The notes below the pieces were generated by a model. It was not told where the DNA came from, searched no databases, and was given only the letters and a program-made list of their open reading frames with translations. A program made the translations under genes and the position numbers. A stretch of 64,000 nt of DNA from Auanema rhodensis (Eukaryota; Nematoda; Chromadorea; Rhabditida; Rhabditidae). Below are positions 1 through 14,967 of the stretch, in pieces (the first letter of the stretch is position 1; each line of letters starts with the position of its first letter). The stretch covers positions 13,712,131-13,776,130 of the forward strand of contig OZ059894.1 of assembly GCA_964057225.1 (NCBI GenBank), read 5' to 3'.

Positions 1-1042
1 CATCCATCTGCACAATTCCTGCAAAAAATGAACAGAATATAGGATTTTCAATGAATTTTAGCTAATTATGATATTAATTTAATTGATAACTTGTAGATAT
101 TTGAAGAACTTTATCTATATAGATATCATAAAATTAAAATTCTGAAACAAAATACATACAAGAAATATTTTAACTTCCAAACAATGCCCATTATGTTCTT
201 TTTTTTGTCTTTTTTTTTCATGTTAGAACTTTAAAAAAAAAACGAACCTTTTATTTCATTTAAAAAACCATTTAAAAAAAATAAGAAATATTGTGGGATG
301 ACCCCTCTGCTAGTCCACTTGCATAAGTGCAAGTTCTCTTCATATTCTTGTTTTCTCTATTCCTGAAAGTCCATCTGTTTTAGTGCAGATTTCACAATTC
401 GATCCTAAAATAGCCCCATCGATGTGCGGTTCTTTACATGAGTTAGTTGATTCTGAAATCAACGTACAAACTCTTGATATATTGAATTTCAGTATGCTAG
501 CGTTTAACAAATTATATCGATATATACATATTTCCATTTATGTACATATGCATATCAGAATTCATATGTAATTTTTTTATTTTAACTTTAAAAATAGTAA
601 CTGATATGATCAACATTTTGATCTATGAAAACTAAATCATGGAAATAATATAAGAAAAAGAAGGTTTTAATCTCTATTTTCAACGATTGTAATCCTCCAT
701 GACTGAACTCAGATTAGGCAGACAAGTAGGACTGTTCATGTGAATGAAACGGAACTCTTTCGAGTAACACAACCATCTCAACTTCAAATACAACCGATAT
801 CATTTCAACTAGTTTTTCCATCAGGTTCTGCTCATAAATTCAAATTTCAACGAGTTAAACATCAAAAGATATTTTTTACTTCTTTGATCATTGCTGCCAG
901 TTAGGATTTCGTAAGAATTTCTAAGAACTTGAAAAATATATATCAAACGACAGGCTAAGATAATAAGGAAGAAAAATGAAAAAGAGAGAGAAAAACTACA
1001 AGTTGATTTCAAATAATATAGGTTGACTAATTCTCCGGTGTT

Positions 1043-1052
1043 CCCCCCCCCC
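1043..1052. repeat. Poly-C tract, 10 bases
   Basis: A run of ten C residues, unusual in this A+T-rich DNA. Length may vary between individuals or be an assembly estimate. Confidence 0.9.
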
Positions 1053-3073
1053 TTATTCTACTCCTAAAAATATCGAATGAATTGTCTTCCGAATTTTCTT
1101 CAAAGAATTCCGACGGCAATAAGTGATGTAACAGGCTTTTCTTTCTTTAAGTTGATTAGTTATAGTTTTTCAATGATTTTTTTTAGTTTTTTTTGTCAAT
1201 CTCGTGCTCGTAAAAATTCGAAGTACTTGATAAAATAAGGTAAATAGATCAAACTATAAAGAAAGAAACAAAACAGCTTGATTATCATCCATATCAATTT
1301 CAAGATACGACTCATTTCATGATTTATTATTATATTTTTTTTTGATATCAGTAATAAATTAGTAATTCAAACTATATATTTAATTTCGAATATTCTCGCA
1401 TCTGTTTTTTGTTGTTGAAATCTCTTACATATAATATCAAATTTTGAAGTTTTATGTGATTTCAAAGAGGAGAACAGCTTTAATAGTCTTTAAGTAGTTG
1501 TGTGACCCGTAAAGGAATTCTTCGATTACTTTTGTCTTTGTTAAGCTTGCATTCTCTCTCAAAACATCATCTTCATCCTAAAATCTTCTCTAAATACTAT
1601 TGTGCACTTTTCACGTGTATTGCATGCTTCAAGTTTCACGTGAAATTCTTATTTTAATTAATAAAACGCTTATGTACACGGTTGCACACACAACTTTCAG
1701 ACAATTTGAATAAATCTAATTATTTTTAAATTTGTAAAGTTTAAGAAAAATTATTTTTTTGTAATAATAGATAATAATTGTGTTAAACTTTACTATTTTA
1801 AATCTTTGCAATCCATGCATGGCAGTGCTTTAATACCTTCTAGCAAACTAGTAAAAGTGCAAGTGTCCATATCGAGTACATTAAGAGTTTATATTTGAAA
1901 CTATATTAACAATCTAAGCCTTTTTTTCTGAAATAAATTTAAAATTTAATTTTGAATGATACAAATATTAATATAATATGTTTTATTGTTAATTAAATAC
2001 AATAAAACTATTTCTATCTTAAACGTTGTGTTCGTGTATGCCCCTAGTATTTTCTGGAAAAAAATTATTTTTTGAGATTTTTCATGTTGTAAACTGTTTG
2101 TACATTATTCTCTATGATATTCACGTGAATATTACATGATATTCAAGATCAGATAAGTTTTATAACATATATTATGTAAACCCTGTGTAACTTCAAACAT
2201 TTTTCACAAAAATCAGTTTTTAAGAAACATAAAAGAAGAGATATCCAAGAGAATGAAAAAGTAGCAAAACAAAAATTGAAATTATCTTGAGATTCAGTTA
2301 AAGATTAGACAAAAGCAAAAAAAAAATTTTTGTCATGATCATCTGGGATGATAGATACAGCATAAACAAAGCATCATCATCCTCTTTACTATATATGATA
2401 TCTGTCTTTAGCTTTGCAATCAAAAACCAAAAAAAATCACGCAAACTTCAAAGAATCCCTTTTGCAGCTGCTTACGAGTTCAAGTATTTTTTGTTTTGTA
2501 GGAACAATCAAAAAAGAACGTTTCCCTGTTACTGTTCTAAATGTGTTCGAGATGAACTATTTTCTATTTTTTTCTTGTCTGCCAATTATACTTGGTATTC
2601 CTTTGATATCTGCTCTCATGAGACTCATCAATTCTTAAATCGGAATTAAGAGACAGACCGAGGGACCTGTTTATGAACTTAAATTGAATCTTCAAAATCA
2701 CATATTGTTCTTAGAATTATATCATCTTTCTATAACTATATAACCCAACATTTGAGTGATTTCTGACTTTATCTTCAACTGGTTTTCAGAAAATGTTCTT
2801 GTCTAAACTACCTTGTCTCACCCAACTAGCTCGTAGCAATCATTCATAGAACAGAGTTTGCCCAGAGTTCGAAGCACTTAGACTTACCAATTCCAGTTTT
2901 TCACAGCCTTTTCTAGTTTCTTTACTCTTGCCTTTTTCTGGTTAAGATATTTTTCGAGAAAGAAAAAAGTCGTTTTTTCTCTCTCTGAACATGGTTTGGT
3001 TTCATCATACAAGCAACTTCATTTCAATACTATATACATTTCCTGAGAGTCAACATACCTAATTCTTCTCTTT

Positions 3074-3112
3074 AAAAAAATCACGTCACTGTCCGGTTTA
3101 CGTGATTTTTTT
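3074..3112. other. Perfect 13-bp inverted repeat (hairpin)
   Basis: AAAAAAATCACGT and its exact complement ACGTGATTTTTTT flank a 13-base spacer. The arms contain CACGT/ACGTG half sites, so this could be a paired binding site or simply a hairpin. There is no neighbouring gene to tie it to. Confidence 0.6.
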
Positions 3113-4414
3113 CATAAAAATTGGGCGGGACATGGAGTTATATATGGTCATTGAAATCAGAAAGGTAGTGCCACTCCAATTCAGCTTTACATCATGACGT
3201 CCTCCATTTACATCATTTGAGTGTTTGTATCTTTTTATCTACATTCGTGTGTAATCGATGTAGAAGTACCCATTTTCTTCAGGTATTCAAGACGAATTAA
3301 ATGATTTCGGTTTAAACTATCCCACTATCCAAAATATTTTACAATAATATCTGTTTTAACGTTGTAGATGGCCTCCACATGAAGTTTGAAATGCTTTATC
3401 TTATAAGGTTCAATTAACGAATCAGTTACTTCAGTTTTTTTTTTAATTAATTTGTATTCACATCAAGAATTTCAATGGATTATGTGAACGAGGTGCCATG
3501 ATTATGGGATCTATTACTATCTAAAACGGGTTACACACCCCATCAGATGTCTTCTAGTCTTGTTTGGTGTAATTGTTGGCATTCAAACATACATATAGAC
3601 AGACATATGTACATATTCTATCAAACAAAACGGATCCAGTTGATTATTTGTCCTCATTTTGCCAATAAATCAGACTAGACCCGGAACGCGTTCATTTTGC
3701 CGTTGCAGATTTTTTATTTACGTTAACTGTCCTAACTATACTTTGATTTCTTTTACAACTTAATATCTTACTTTATAATTTTAAATTATAATTTATTTTT
3801 AAGTAAGGTTAAGTTTTATCCATTTATGATATTGAATCAGTGTACAGTAGTGATTTAAACTTTGCTGACTCAGATATCAGTGTTTTTTCATAAACTTCAA
3901 AAGAAAACAGTTTAAAATGAGATTACAACAACTTCACGTAATTTTCACGTGAGTACATATCATGTAGGACGGAAATTAATTTGTCATTTAATGTAAAATA
4001 ACCGGAGAGAACGGTTGTCATTCATATTTATTTCATTCCATAAATTTTTTTCATATAACTCATTCATTCATCTATCTACAAAGTATTTCAATATTATAAA
4101 TTTTAAACAATGAATCGATAAATCAATATTATTTATGTATATGTTTATTTGTTTAAAATCTTTTCATACATTTTTTATGGTGATTATATATAAGAAATGT
4201 TTAATATAAGTAACAAATACTATGTATTATATAAATTTGTTACTATATGTTAAAACATTTATATTATTATTATTTTCTTTGTTTTAATTTTGATCTTATC
4301 AAATAAGCATTATATATACATACATGCATACTCTCAACATGCTATCTATTATTTTAAATGTTCTGTTTCTGAGAAACAATGACTGAAGATTTCAAAGAAC
4401 CTAGCAGATGGAAT

Positions 4415-4417
<3 letters not shown>

Positions 4418-4484
<67 letters not shown>
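4418..4484. repeat. (AG)n microsatellite
   Basis: An uninterrupted AG dinucleotide run of roughly 33 units. A similar purine run is at 27808-27911. Confidence 0.95.
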
Positions 4485-4486
<2 letters not shown>

Positions 4487-7450
4487 CACAAAACACATGA
4501 AAACGTTTCATAGATAATAGTGAAGTTAAGAAAAACGTAAAGAAAGCAATTCGGTCACGGTTGAAAAAAACGGAAAACACACTGTACTTAATGATCCTTT
4601 CTCCTTTTTGGCTTCATCGTACATCTCTACTATTTCATCATACTTCTTATATGTCTGTTCCATTTACTCTTTTCATACACTATTTATTTTCAAGCTTTAT
4701 GTACTTTAACTTAACCATATGGTATATTCTAACTGTCAGTCTACACTATCTAAACTTCAAATCGCTTCTTTCTTTCTTGTACTTTACTTACTTTAAAAGT
4801 ATTTAAATCAACCAATGAAACGTTGGTGTTGTTACTTTAACCAGTAATTCCTTTTAAATACTTATGTCTCGAACCCTTTGACATATTATCATGTATACAA
4901 GCTCTAGTTGACGTACTTTCTATTTTCGGTTGTCGTTTTACCTCATTCATAAACATTTTTTTCAGGTAAATGAACCCTTTTCTTCAATTCAATGTGAACT
5001 TACGCAGCTAATGCAATGCACCACGGACCACAACAGTTCTTACTCAGTTTATGACGTCATTTAGGTTAAGTGAAATACACAAATACATTTGTATATCACG
5101 TGAGTTTTGACTTAAAGTTGTAAATTGGTAACTACTTTTTACTTTGGAGTTGTTTCTTATCTTTTCTTTTGAATGTAATCTAACATGTAGTTTTCTTCGT
5201 ACTTTCCTCGATTGAATAGTACTTGTGTGCTTATCAGATGATATCTATCTGTAATTCTGAGAGAAAGAGAGAAAACGACACAATCATAATTATGAAAACC
5301 TTTATATATAATTGATACTCAGTATTCTGAATACTTAAAATAAACTTTATATTCAATGTTCCTAGCGGTTCACTACGATCTTCGTGTTTTATCTAGTACA
5401 TATCAAAGAGTCAACACTCATTTCTACTCATTTTCTTCATTATTGAGCTTAAAGTCCTTACCTCTTATCCGTTGATGTCTCCATTCTGTCGTTGCTTTGA
5501 TTTCATTACCACGTTGAACCTTATTAACCGTTTTGCTTATTCAAGATAATATTGTAGATGGTTGTATGGATAAAGTCTTAGTGTTCTTCAATTTCCTTTT
5601 ACACTTCAGTTAGCATCTCTCTCTCTATGTATATGCACTCGCCTGAATCTAATTCTCCAAATCTTATATTTAGCTTAATTTCCCGTTTTACCTCAGCCAC
5701 TGACACTACATTTGGCTTTATTCCTCGCTCACTCTGACATTTCCTTTACACATTTCAAGAATTGCTGTCATTTTGTTGCATTTTTAACAAGCATCAAGCA
5801 TCTAATTATGTTTCAAACAGCAAATACTGAATATAACCTTCCTGATATGATTATGACATCATTTGAACTAGGCAAGTTACAAGAAATCAAAAAACGAAAG
5901 ATAAAAGAAAGAAATACTTCAAATATCAGCTGATTTGATCCACATAAATGAACATACATCAGTTGAAATGTGATTCTGTTCGATCACTGAAATCAACACA
6001 GCATTTGAAATCTAATTCAATATTTACATTTGTGATACTCGGATTTAGCACGCATCTTTTTCATATTCCTTTTACTCACTTATTCATTCCCTCTTTCCCT
6101 CGTCAACATATCTTTAGTATAAAACATAATTTCATTTCTTTCACTCTTTCAGTCCAAAAAGGTCATTTAAGAATGACTTTCATATATATTTTAATGAATT
6201 TCAAACATATCAGATTTATAGTTCAGCTTAATGTGTCCTCAATATATCCTTATATCCTGCATATCACTTTCACTTAAAGTGCATCCCCTTATTAGGCATG
6301 TAGAAACCATCGTAGTGGCTGATGTTCTCGACTTGTAGTCTAGCTTGAAGCCTTGTAGTCGAATCAACTTCACGCGCCTATTCCACTAATAAGGACGACA
6401 CTGCTACAGCGATTGTGGCCTCCAATACATACACACATGCACACAAAGTCTGTTTTTCATTTTTGACTTGAATGGACTTTTGCGCCTGATTGCAAAAGCA
6501 GCCATGAGCAACAACATCTTGTTGTCTCCTAACCCCCGAGGTCCCGTAAATAACTGCAACAGCCTGCTTTCTTTTTTCCTTTAATTTTCTGTTTCAATAC
6601 CAATGAATGAAGAAACTGTCTACAAACTGCATTTCCACTTTAATATTCTATATTATTTATCTTTTACAACCAGCTTTTTCCTCTTTTCATCTCTCTTCTC
6701 TCTTGTTTTCTTATAAGTTTCTTTCTTTGTTCTACGTCGTAACTGCTCTCTCATGCCTCTTCATTCGTTTTCCATTGGATTATCATTGACGGCATCTGAT
6801 GTTCTCAGTTTGCTCAATTTTTTGAACTTTGTCCTATTGAAAAAAAAGTTTAAAAAGGTGAATCGTAATTATTCTTCAATCAAGAAACCGGAAATATAAT
6901 TCATCTCATTGCAACAGTTATTTTACGAGAAATCGCTATTCACACAACTTGCTGTTGCTTTGTCTCACATGTTGCTGCTTAATACAGCATGCATATATGG
7001 ATATCTATCCCTGTTTTTTGATATCTTTATATTTCTATTATCATGGGAAAAATATTCATTTTCACCGTATGTTTTCGTTTTTCAAATATAACTATTGTAA
7101 TTACTTCATTTCTTGCTCGTTTTTTAGTTTCAGTAAGCATGCACTAGTCTGCCCGATCTGTGCTCCACTATATCCGGCTGGAGCCTTTTTTTGAATTTGA
7201 CGGGTGTTCACTGAACTTGTCTCTCAATTTTGTAGTACTAACATTTTCTTCTTTTCGTCAAAATCTTTTTCATCAAGTGCAACAATAACATACGAAATCA
7301 ACATTCTTTTTCAAAATTTGAATGTAATCCTTTTAATTTTTACTTTAAGTTCAATAATAAATTACTATAGTATATCCTTTTGTTCATAAAAGAAAGAAAA
7401 AGAAGAAGAAGAAGAATGTAAGAAGAGTTTTTAATAAAAGAAATACGTTA

Positions 7451-7493
7451 TATACATACATACATCTATACATACATACATACATACATGTAT
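7451..7493. repeat. (CATA)n microsatellite
   Basis: Imperfect CATA tetranucleotide array with one short interruption. Confidence 0.85.
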
Positions 7494-10400
7494 GGATGTA
7501 ATTGTAATAGAATTGTATGTACTTCGATTCGCCTAACAACCGATCTCTGCTTTAAAACTTAAGAAGATAGAAACTTTGAGCTATTTTACGTTTTTTTTTT
7601 CTCTTAAGTCATGTGTAACATAAAACATGTGAGTGATATCATATCTTTAAAATAGATCTATGCATATCACGGTAATGAATAAAATTTAAAAAGTTTCTAT
7701 TTTATAGTTTTCCTGATCAGTTTACGATCAAACACAAATATATATATGCATATATACATCAATGTATCAATGCACACATCTTATCATTTTTTCGGATATT
7801 TTTTTTTCGCAAAAAGACAGCCAAATGAAGTCTTAAACGAAATATTCAAATATTTATTTTTGTAATCATCTATTTCAAAAGAATATCTGAAAAAAAAATG
7901 AGGAAAGAGTTTCTAAAGTTGAAAATAAATAGTTCGAGCTTGCCAGCAAATCAACGTGAAAGATAACGAGCTTGAGAAAACTAGGTTGGAAAAAGCATTG
8001 CATCACAAATCATGCGGATGTTTGAACATTTCATGTTTCTATCTTGATCTCTACTTGTCTTTGCTTTTACCTCTCTACTCTGCACTTTCCGCTATTCGAC
8101 CTTCCTTCTCTTGTTAGCTTGTTATGTTTTCCCTAATAAGTTTCACTTAGTCAAGTTTTCTAAGGATTATTCGTTTGAGTTTGGCTTCTTTCCAGAAAAT
8201 ATGAAGATTCTAATCCGCTTGTCCTCCCACGTAAAAGCTTTGTGATCATCACATCTAGCTTCCATTTCAAGTTACGGCTCTCTTTTTTTTGCAAATAAAA
8301 TTTTCCCAAAAAATATGTACATAAAGAGAGAGAAATACGAAAGGAATTATATAATTTAACTGAAAATACTGCTAGTTAAACAATCTTAAAATGATTTCGT
8401 TTGATTTATGTATTCAAGAGATCAATTAATCGAGCTCAAAGAAATAACTATCACAAATGGTTGTGATTTAAAGAATTTTTTAATGTCAAATTAGTGGTAA
8501 TATACTTGAATGCTATAATAAAAATTGTCTTTATAACTCAAAATAGACATGATCTATAGCATCCTCACGGAATTTCTAGAATTTTATCTTATCGCTACAT
8601 TAAAAGTTCGATTTACTGATTATAGCAAATCATCTGGTCTATATTTGGAAGTCATTACTTTTTTTTTATCAAATTTTATTTGAAATATACCGACAGACTC
8701 CATTAATTACTGCTGTATGTAAGCGACCTGCAATCTGCATTCACATCTTTTGACCAAAAAGATTTGATGAGCATGCCAACTTCTTACATTCATCAACACT
8801 CGCCATCGACATCAATGTCACCTTCTACTTCAACTTATGTTTTGAACATATCCTCTTTCGCTACTTCCATATTGTCAAATGTTCGTTCATCTTCTCTTTA
8901 CTCCCATTTTACTGAATGCAACAACACTACACCACATCCGTTCATTTTCTTTTTTTTTGCATCTGCATTTGCAGTCAATGATTCCATTTGTTTTAATTCA
9001 GAACGAGAGTGCTCTGTCTCATAGTATTCGGGGTTTCGTCGTAGTCGTCATCAACAATGATAGTTCTGATGTCTTTTTGTTTCTGGTCATTAGTTAATGT
9101 TGCGTTTTCGTTCATTTTCCGGGCAACGAGCTATTTCAGTTGGCTTTTTATTCCTTCTTCTTTCTTTTTTTGTTCTTTCTGTTTGTCTGAAGTTGAAGAG
9201 TGAAGCTATTTCTAATTTTCAATTCTCAGTTCGAAAAGGGGAAAAACGAGGAAATGACGACAAAGATGACGACATTTTTGATATGGGATCTGTTTATTTC
9301 TTTTTCGGCTAAACCAACTTTTTTCCCCAAATGAGTATACATATATTTTGTTTTTATTTCTTTTAATTGATGTTGGTATTTAGCATGATTGGATATGGGT
9401 ATTCTACTTGTTTTTTTTTGTTTTTCTCCTCAAAAAAATAAAAAGAAAAACGAACAACGAACAACATAATATAATAGTTTGTCGCTAAAAATGCTCCCTG
9501 TATACACACAAATATACTGCTAGACGACAACGGCATATGTGAGTAAACAACAATGATTTTATTTGGAAAATATCAAAGTTCTTCGTTCAGTTGGGTTTCT
9601 GGTCGCTGAATGTTTCACTTCGTTGTTAGTGATTTCTTCCATTTCCCTGTTTATTTCGGTTTTTTTCAAATCATATGCCTTTTATTTTTGTATTCTGAGG
9701 CTTCAAAGCTCTTTTTGTCTTTTGTGATGTTCTTCAAAATTTTTAATATATCAAAGTTCTCACGATAAACCTTAAGTTTTGTATTTTTTGTTCTCAGTCT
9801 CTCTTGTACATATTATCTCTCGAACTGTTTCTCCATTGCTTCATCCTTGTTTCTCCCACTTTATTCACTCAAAAAAGATGTCATCAACCCACTAGTCATG
9901 TCTCATGGCTATCTAGAGCACCTGACTGACCGACTGAGCCGTTGATTTGTACTTATGATAGTGACCTTCTGACTTCTGATTCTATATATAAATATATGAA
10001 AATATATTTAGAATCATTTGCTCAATTTTGTTCCCAAATTTTGTAAAACCTGATTTCTATATAACTATATGAAACATTTGGATTCGATAATATTTCTATA
10101 GGACATTTTGATATAATAAACTGATGTGATGAAGTTCATAGAATATCAAGTCAGTTGTCTACGAATATTCATGCCTATATATATTCCTATTTCTTCAAGG
10201 TATTCTTGAATATTTTACTTCTTTCAGCTCAAATATATCATTAGACTAACATCATATTATGTTTTCTCATTATCTTTAAAGCACGCATATTCAGCTCTAA
10301 CACATTTAATGTTATGCATTCTTAGAAAGACTTGACCAAAAACTACGCGAAACTTCCTCATTTTCATCTTCTCTTGCTGCTTTGTGCTTCTGAACTTCGT

Positions 10401-11264
10401 TCTTTGATGCAAACTATTTGAGGACAATCATCAATAGAATATCGTTTCAGTTTGTGCATATTCGTTTCTATTCCCTCAAGCTATTTACGCCTCTATTTCT
10501 CTCACTGTTTCTTGTTTGTTTCTTTTTCTGGCTTTCATTCTTGTTGCTGTTCCTTAAAAACACTTAATGTTTTTCCTTATACTCTCTCTCTTTCCCTCTC
10601 TTTCTCTTACCTCACGTTCATTCCGTCTATTCTTTTGCCGTTCTCTGTATTTCGTTGTCAGTTCCCACCCACCCCAGTTTGCCTCTTTCTCCTCCCTTTC
10701 AGTCCCGCCTCCCGTCTAGCTCAGTGCTTGTTCTAACCAAGCACCGAATCGACTTCCCTTGTACCCATAGGCTGGGCGCAAGTTCTGGTGGACTTTCTAT
10801 TCATAAATAGGAATATATGCATATACTCTACCAAGCTATAACACAAGATATGGTTCAATGTTTTATTCTCACTCTAACTATGATTATTCCACACTAGTTC
10901 CATATTGGAAGTCTTTTCATTTTTTGCTTAATCGCTTTTTTTCCGAAATTTAAAAATCACAAGATTGCTTAATCAAGCGATTAACACGTGGCCACTAAAA
11001 TCTACACTGAAATCAGATTTGGACTCTTAGATGGACGTCGATCTTTTTTGATTTCTTGTTCACTTTTCACGTCACAGACTGATAGCCTTACATGGCTCCG
11101 GCATTTTAGCATCTTATCGTCTAGGCCCGCCTTCTTATTCTCACTCATATCTACTTTTGCAAACGTTATTCCGTATTTTTCGTGATAATGTCGTGTTCTT
11201 CGCTATTTTATCTTTTTTTTATTTGTTTGGAAACTTTTTTTCCTAAAGTCTGCTGTTTTTTCAG

Positions 11265-14200
11265 ATGTTCATTTTACAATCTTCCAAGCCAAGCTATTGC
11301 TCGGATACCTTTGCTTCCAGCTCATGCCACACTGAATTCAATGGAAAGGTACCAATTTATCTGAACTTTTTGCTTTCTTAACAGTTCTTTCTCGTATTAC
11401 TTCACCTATTTTTTTAAGCTTTTCCAGGGGTTGAATAGACAGCCATCCCTTGGCGGCCTTCCTACTGGTTTACGCCGCAACTCATCCAATCTTTCCCAGC
11501 TTTCAAATCAAGATTTGTGCTCAGCTGATGCCACTCAGGTGTGCTTTTTTTCTGAGTATTTTTCTTGTTGGACTCTAATCCATAATGTAGTCTATTAGTC
11601 CTTCCTTTTTAATATTAATGGTTTTTTTTAGTAGTAAACTAATATAAACTTAAATCATTCAGTTAAAATAATATTAGAACTACTTAAAATCATTAATAAT
11701 TTAACTATTATGGACTTTATCCAAAGTTTCTTTTCAATATAATTCATCAAAATGAAAAAGAAACTACTACAAATTCTCGTAAGTGACGAGTATTATATGC
11801 TATATGTGTGTAGTAGTGTGCGAGAATGACGTAATGAAAACAATTTTTTTTCAATTCTTACTCAACCATTTTTGAGGTAACATTATCAGAATTTCATCAA
11901 TTTTTTATATTTCCATATACTTATAGTTTTTATATACGCATATTCTATAATATATGTATATAAATAGTTGATGAGATTTCTTAAATACTATATCATCACT
12001 AATAACTAACTATGCTTATTAGTTAATCCAAACTTTTGTGATTTAAATCGTCTGTTCATCTGTCATCTAGTATCTACAAGCTATTTGATTGAGTCATTCT
12101 TCTGATTCTGAGTCATCTAATACACCAACGTTCATGACGTAAACCATTTTTGACTCAATCTAGAAACAAGAAATAGATTCGATGACTAGGTAAATTGACG
12201 TTTGAACGATGAAGAGTGTAGAAAGATTGTAGAAATGGAGAGACTGTGAAGATGATTCAAAAATTTCATTCGATTCGTGCTAACACCTGACATTGCATTC
12301 CACCGTGTACTTTCACCCGAAAATTTTTCTATTTTTGCATTCAACGATTTAAAAATCTTCACATTTTTCTTTCCAACTTAGTTAACCTCACTAAATCAAC
12401 ATATCTTCTCTAATTCGTTCGCTAGTATTTACAACGAGATCAAACTCACGTCACTCTGATCACATCTTACGAGTTTGTTGAGCATTAATAAAGTGGAAAG
12501 CTCATTCTGGAACCTGTTTCACAATTATTGTCATATCTACTGTTCTTCTTCCGTAATTCTGTTTTCATATCAATCACATGCTAGATCTGTGAACCTCATT
12601 GATCAAATCTTAATTGACAACATTAAAGATTAAATACTGATCATGTTGCTACAGCTTAGCCTTTTGAAGATTATTATCTCCTTTTTTAATCTTTTGCTCT
12701 CAATCTTTTTTTTTACTCAATTTTCTCAATATCATGCTTTTTGTTTATTTTCGGTTGGTTGATGGGCAATTTCCATCCAAGGGATCTAGTTTCTATTATA
12801 TTTACGACGTCATCAGCCACAACTCAAAAAGAATAATGTCAGTCTGGTCAATAAAGGAACATCTGAACATTTTTTCTTTTTTTCTCAGCTTTTTCTCAAG
12901 CATTCGAAAGCAAAAAAAGAAATGATTTCACATGAAATTACGAATACTTGAACTCACGTAATATTCGTGGCAAAGTGTGGGAAGGAAAATACCTAACTTT
13001 ACGAAAAAATGTTGGACAGAGAGATCGGAAGAGCTTGATAAACAACCCATATGAGAATTTTGATGAAATCATATATATGTATATAAGGTAAAAATTGAAA
13101 AATATTAAGCATTTGTAATTGTTTTTTCATTTGGAATCAGGTCAAGTTTCGGCTTTTCCTAAATGACATCACATATAGTAAACCAAATGAATACAGATGG
13201 ACATGAAATTAGTTGTTTCCTCATCATAATATGTGTATTATATCACATTTCTCTCAATATTTCCATTATTTTATATATAAACGTGCATGTATATGTATAT
13301 ACATGTATATGGTTCTATTGAAACATCATATATTGAATTGATAATATAGAGATATAAATGGTATTATATAGGTTTGCAATTTATAATGCTTTTTGTATAT
13401 GTTTGAAAACAAAAAAAAACTTCCTCTTCTGCTAACACGCTCTATTGTAATAGCTGAGATAAAGCTATATATGAAGTGCTATAAACAAAACGCATGGTTT
13501 CGTCCAATTTGATCAAAAAACATTAACTATAATATATCTTCAAAACATGATAGATAACTTGGGATTATTTGATGCTTTATTAAACTTTACTACCAAATTT
13601 TCATTGTTTGTTGTTGGTGGAAAAATAAAACCTAACATACTTAGCTTTTATGTTTCATTTTATTTTTTATTGAAAACATGAATATCAGCTTCTATTAAAC
13701 TCACATTTTTTATATTCAATTGCCAACACTGTATTTCATTTTGTTGTAAAAAAAATATGACGAAAAATGAAAAATGTTGAAGAATTCATCTTCATTCTCT
13801 TATGTTTTCTAAAAAAATTTTCTTTTATAATCTTCTGTAATATTCATATTATAACAACAATTTGTATTCTGTTGTCATGAGTATGAAAGAAGAAGCTCAT
13901 TAACCCAATAAAGAAACATTCTCCTATGACGTTTCTCTGTTTTTCAATTTCAAATGTTTTTTTCTTTTGTTATAACCAAACACATATACGCACACACATA
14001 CAAGACACATATACATATACTTTTCTATTTTGACGTCACTTTCAATCATCATTTCAGTATTTGAGAGGTACCAGATGATTAAATTGACGTCATGTATCCT
14101 TTTTTCTTGTTTGTTTGTCCAATATATTAACATTACTTCATACTTCCATGAAAGTATATCTGTATGAACTGTTCTAACTATTCATGTCAATGTTTCTGAC

Positions 14201-14967
14201 ATTTGTTTTTGGAAAATATTTGTTTGAAATATCATTTTTGATCCTTTCCCATCACTAATGAGCATTTGTTTTAAGCTAAAGAGATTTTTTTGTTTGCATC
14301 AAAAATAGCTGAAAACCTATGAAATAGCCAACAAGTCAAAATTATTAAAGTTTCAAAAAACTATTTTCCATGTTTCCATAAACAACAATTTATATCATCT
14401 TTCCAAAACTTTGTATATACAGCTGCTTTTATTTAACCGGAAATTAATTTATTATACTTTTCAAATCTAATTAATTATTTTTTAAATTTTCAGATAGAAA
14501 TTGACTTTCTGTCCCTGACCTCAACCGCTTTCCATGTACTTGTTCAAACACCAACCGGAGAAGCTGGAGTACTTGAATTTACAGAGGTAATAGAATATAA
14601 ATACAATTTTAAACAAAAAGATTTATAATTCAAATATATTAAATAATACATTAAATTCATTTAACTTATAATTCATTTTATAGAACGGATCTTCAAAAGC
14701 TTTCCTTCCTTCACAAACAGGATGTGGTCATGGCCTTTGGACTTTCACTGTATACCGCGAACTTAACAACAGGTATTATCAATATAACCACATATGTATA
14801 ATATATTATTTTCTCTTTTTTTCAGTAAAGCTCATCAGAGCACAGAGACAATGCAGCTTGATGGAGTAGGTTCACTTTTCTTTACTGTAAGTGATGACAT
14901 GAGACCTCACTTAACTTCACAAGAATTCTTGCATATGTCTGGATTATGTCCTAAACATCGTCATTAA
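11265..14967 (+). CDS. Unrecognised 172-residue protein, five exons
   Basis: Proposed exons are 11265-11348, 11428-11538, 14494-14586, 14684-14772 and 14826-14967. All junctions are GT/AG and frame-consistent, giving 172 residues ending in CPKHRH. The first ATG directly follows a TTTTTTCAG acceptor. It may therefore be a trans-spliced start, or this may be the 3' part of a longer gene with exons further left. Residues 1-65 are Ser-rich with an Arg patch (TGLRRNSSNLSQ). Residues 66-172 look like a compact beta-rich domain with a conserved-looking GCGHGLWTF segment and a terminal His/Cys-rich tail. Intron 2 is almost 3 kb, far longer than its neighbours, and I found no nested gene in it. I do not recognise the family and propose no function. 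Confidence 0.65.

Larger units (their letters stand above)
1..11264. other. Long gene-poor stretch, no supported gene
   Basis: I see no exon chain with consistent splice sites and frames here. The sequence is A+T-rich, and from about 4.5 kb to 11.3 kb the + strand is pyrimidine-rich (long T/C runs). That keeps stops out by composition and makes several 60-100 codon open frames that look like low-complexity Phe/Ser/Leu. It could be intergenic DNA, or large upstream introns of the gene whose first recognisable exon starts at 11265. Simple repeats and one hairpin are listed separately. Confidence 0.5.

Noticed and set aside
2335-2649. Two overlapping + strand frames, one with a hydrophobic end
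   Set aside because: There are no splice-linked neighbours, the frames overlap in different phases, and the composition is like the flanking A+T-rich DNA.
6285-6420. Short inverted CCTTATTAG-like repeats around a G+C-richer patch, considered as a transposon
   Set aside because: The arms are only about 9-10 bases, with no clear target duplication.
8764-9312. Three Ser/Phe-rich + strand frames
   Set aside because: Pyrimidine-rich DNA lacks stops by composition. The frames overlap and none joins a neighbour in frame.
10452-10736. 94-codon frame rich in Phe, Ser and Leu
   Set aside because: It lies in a T/C-rich tract with low-complexity codons and no supported start or splice sites.
10700-10770. 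tRNA-like segment containing TCTAGCTCAGT and a small hairpin
   Set aside because: No T-arm B box and no acceptor stem can be drawn. The match is limited to a D-arm-like string.
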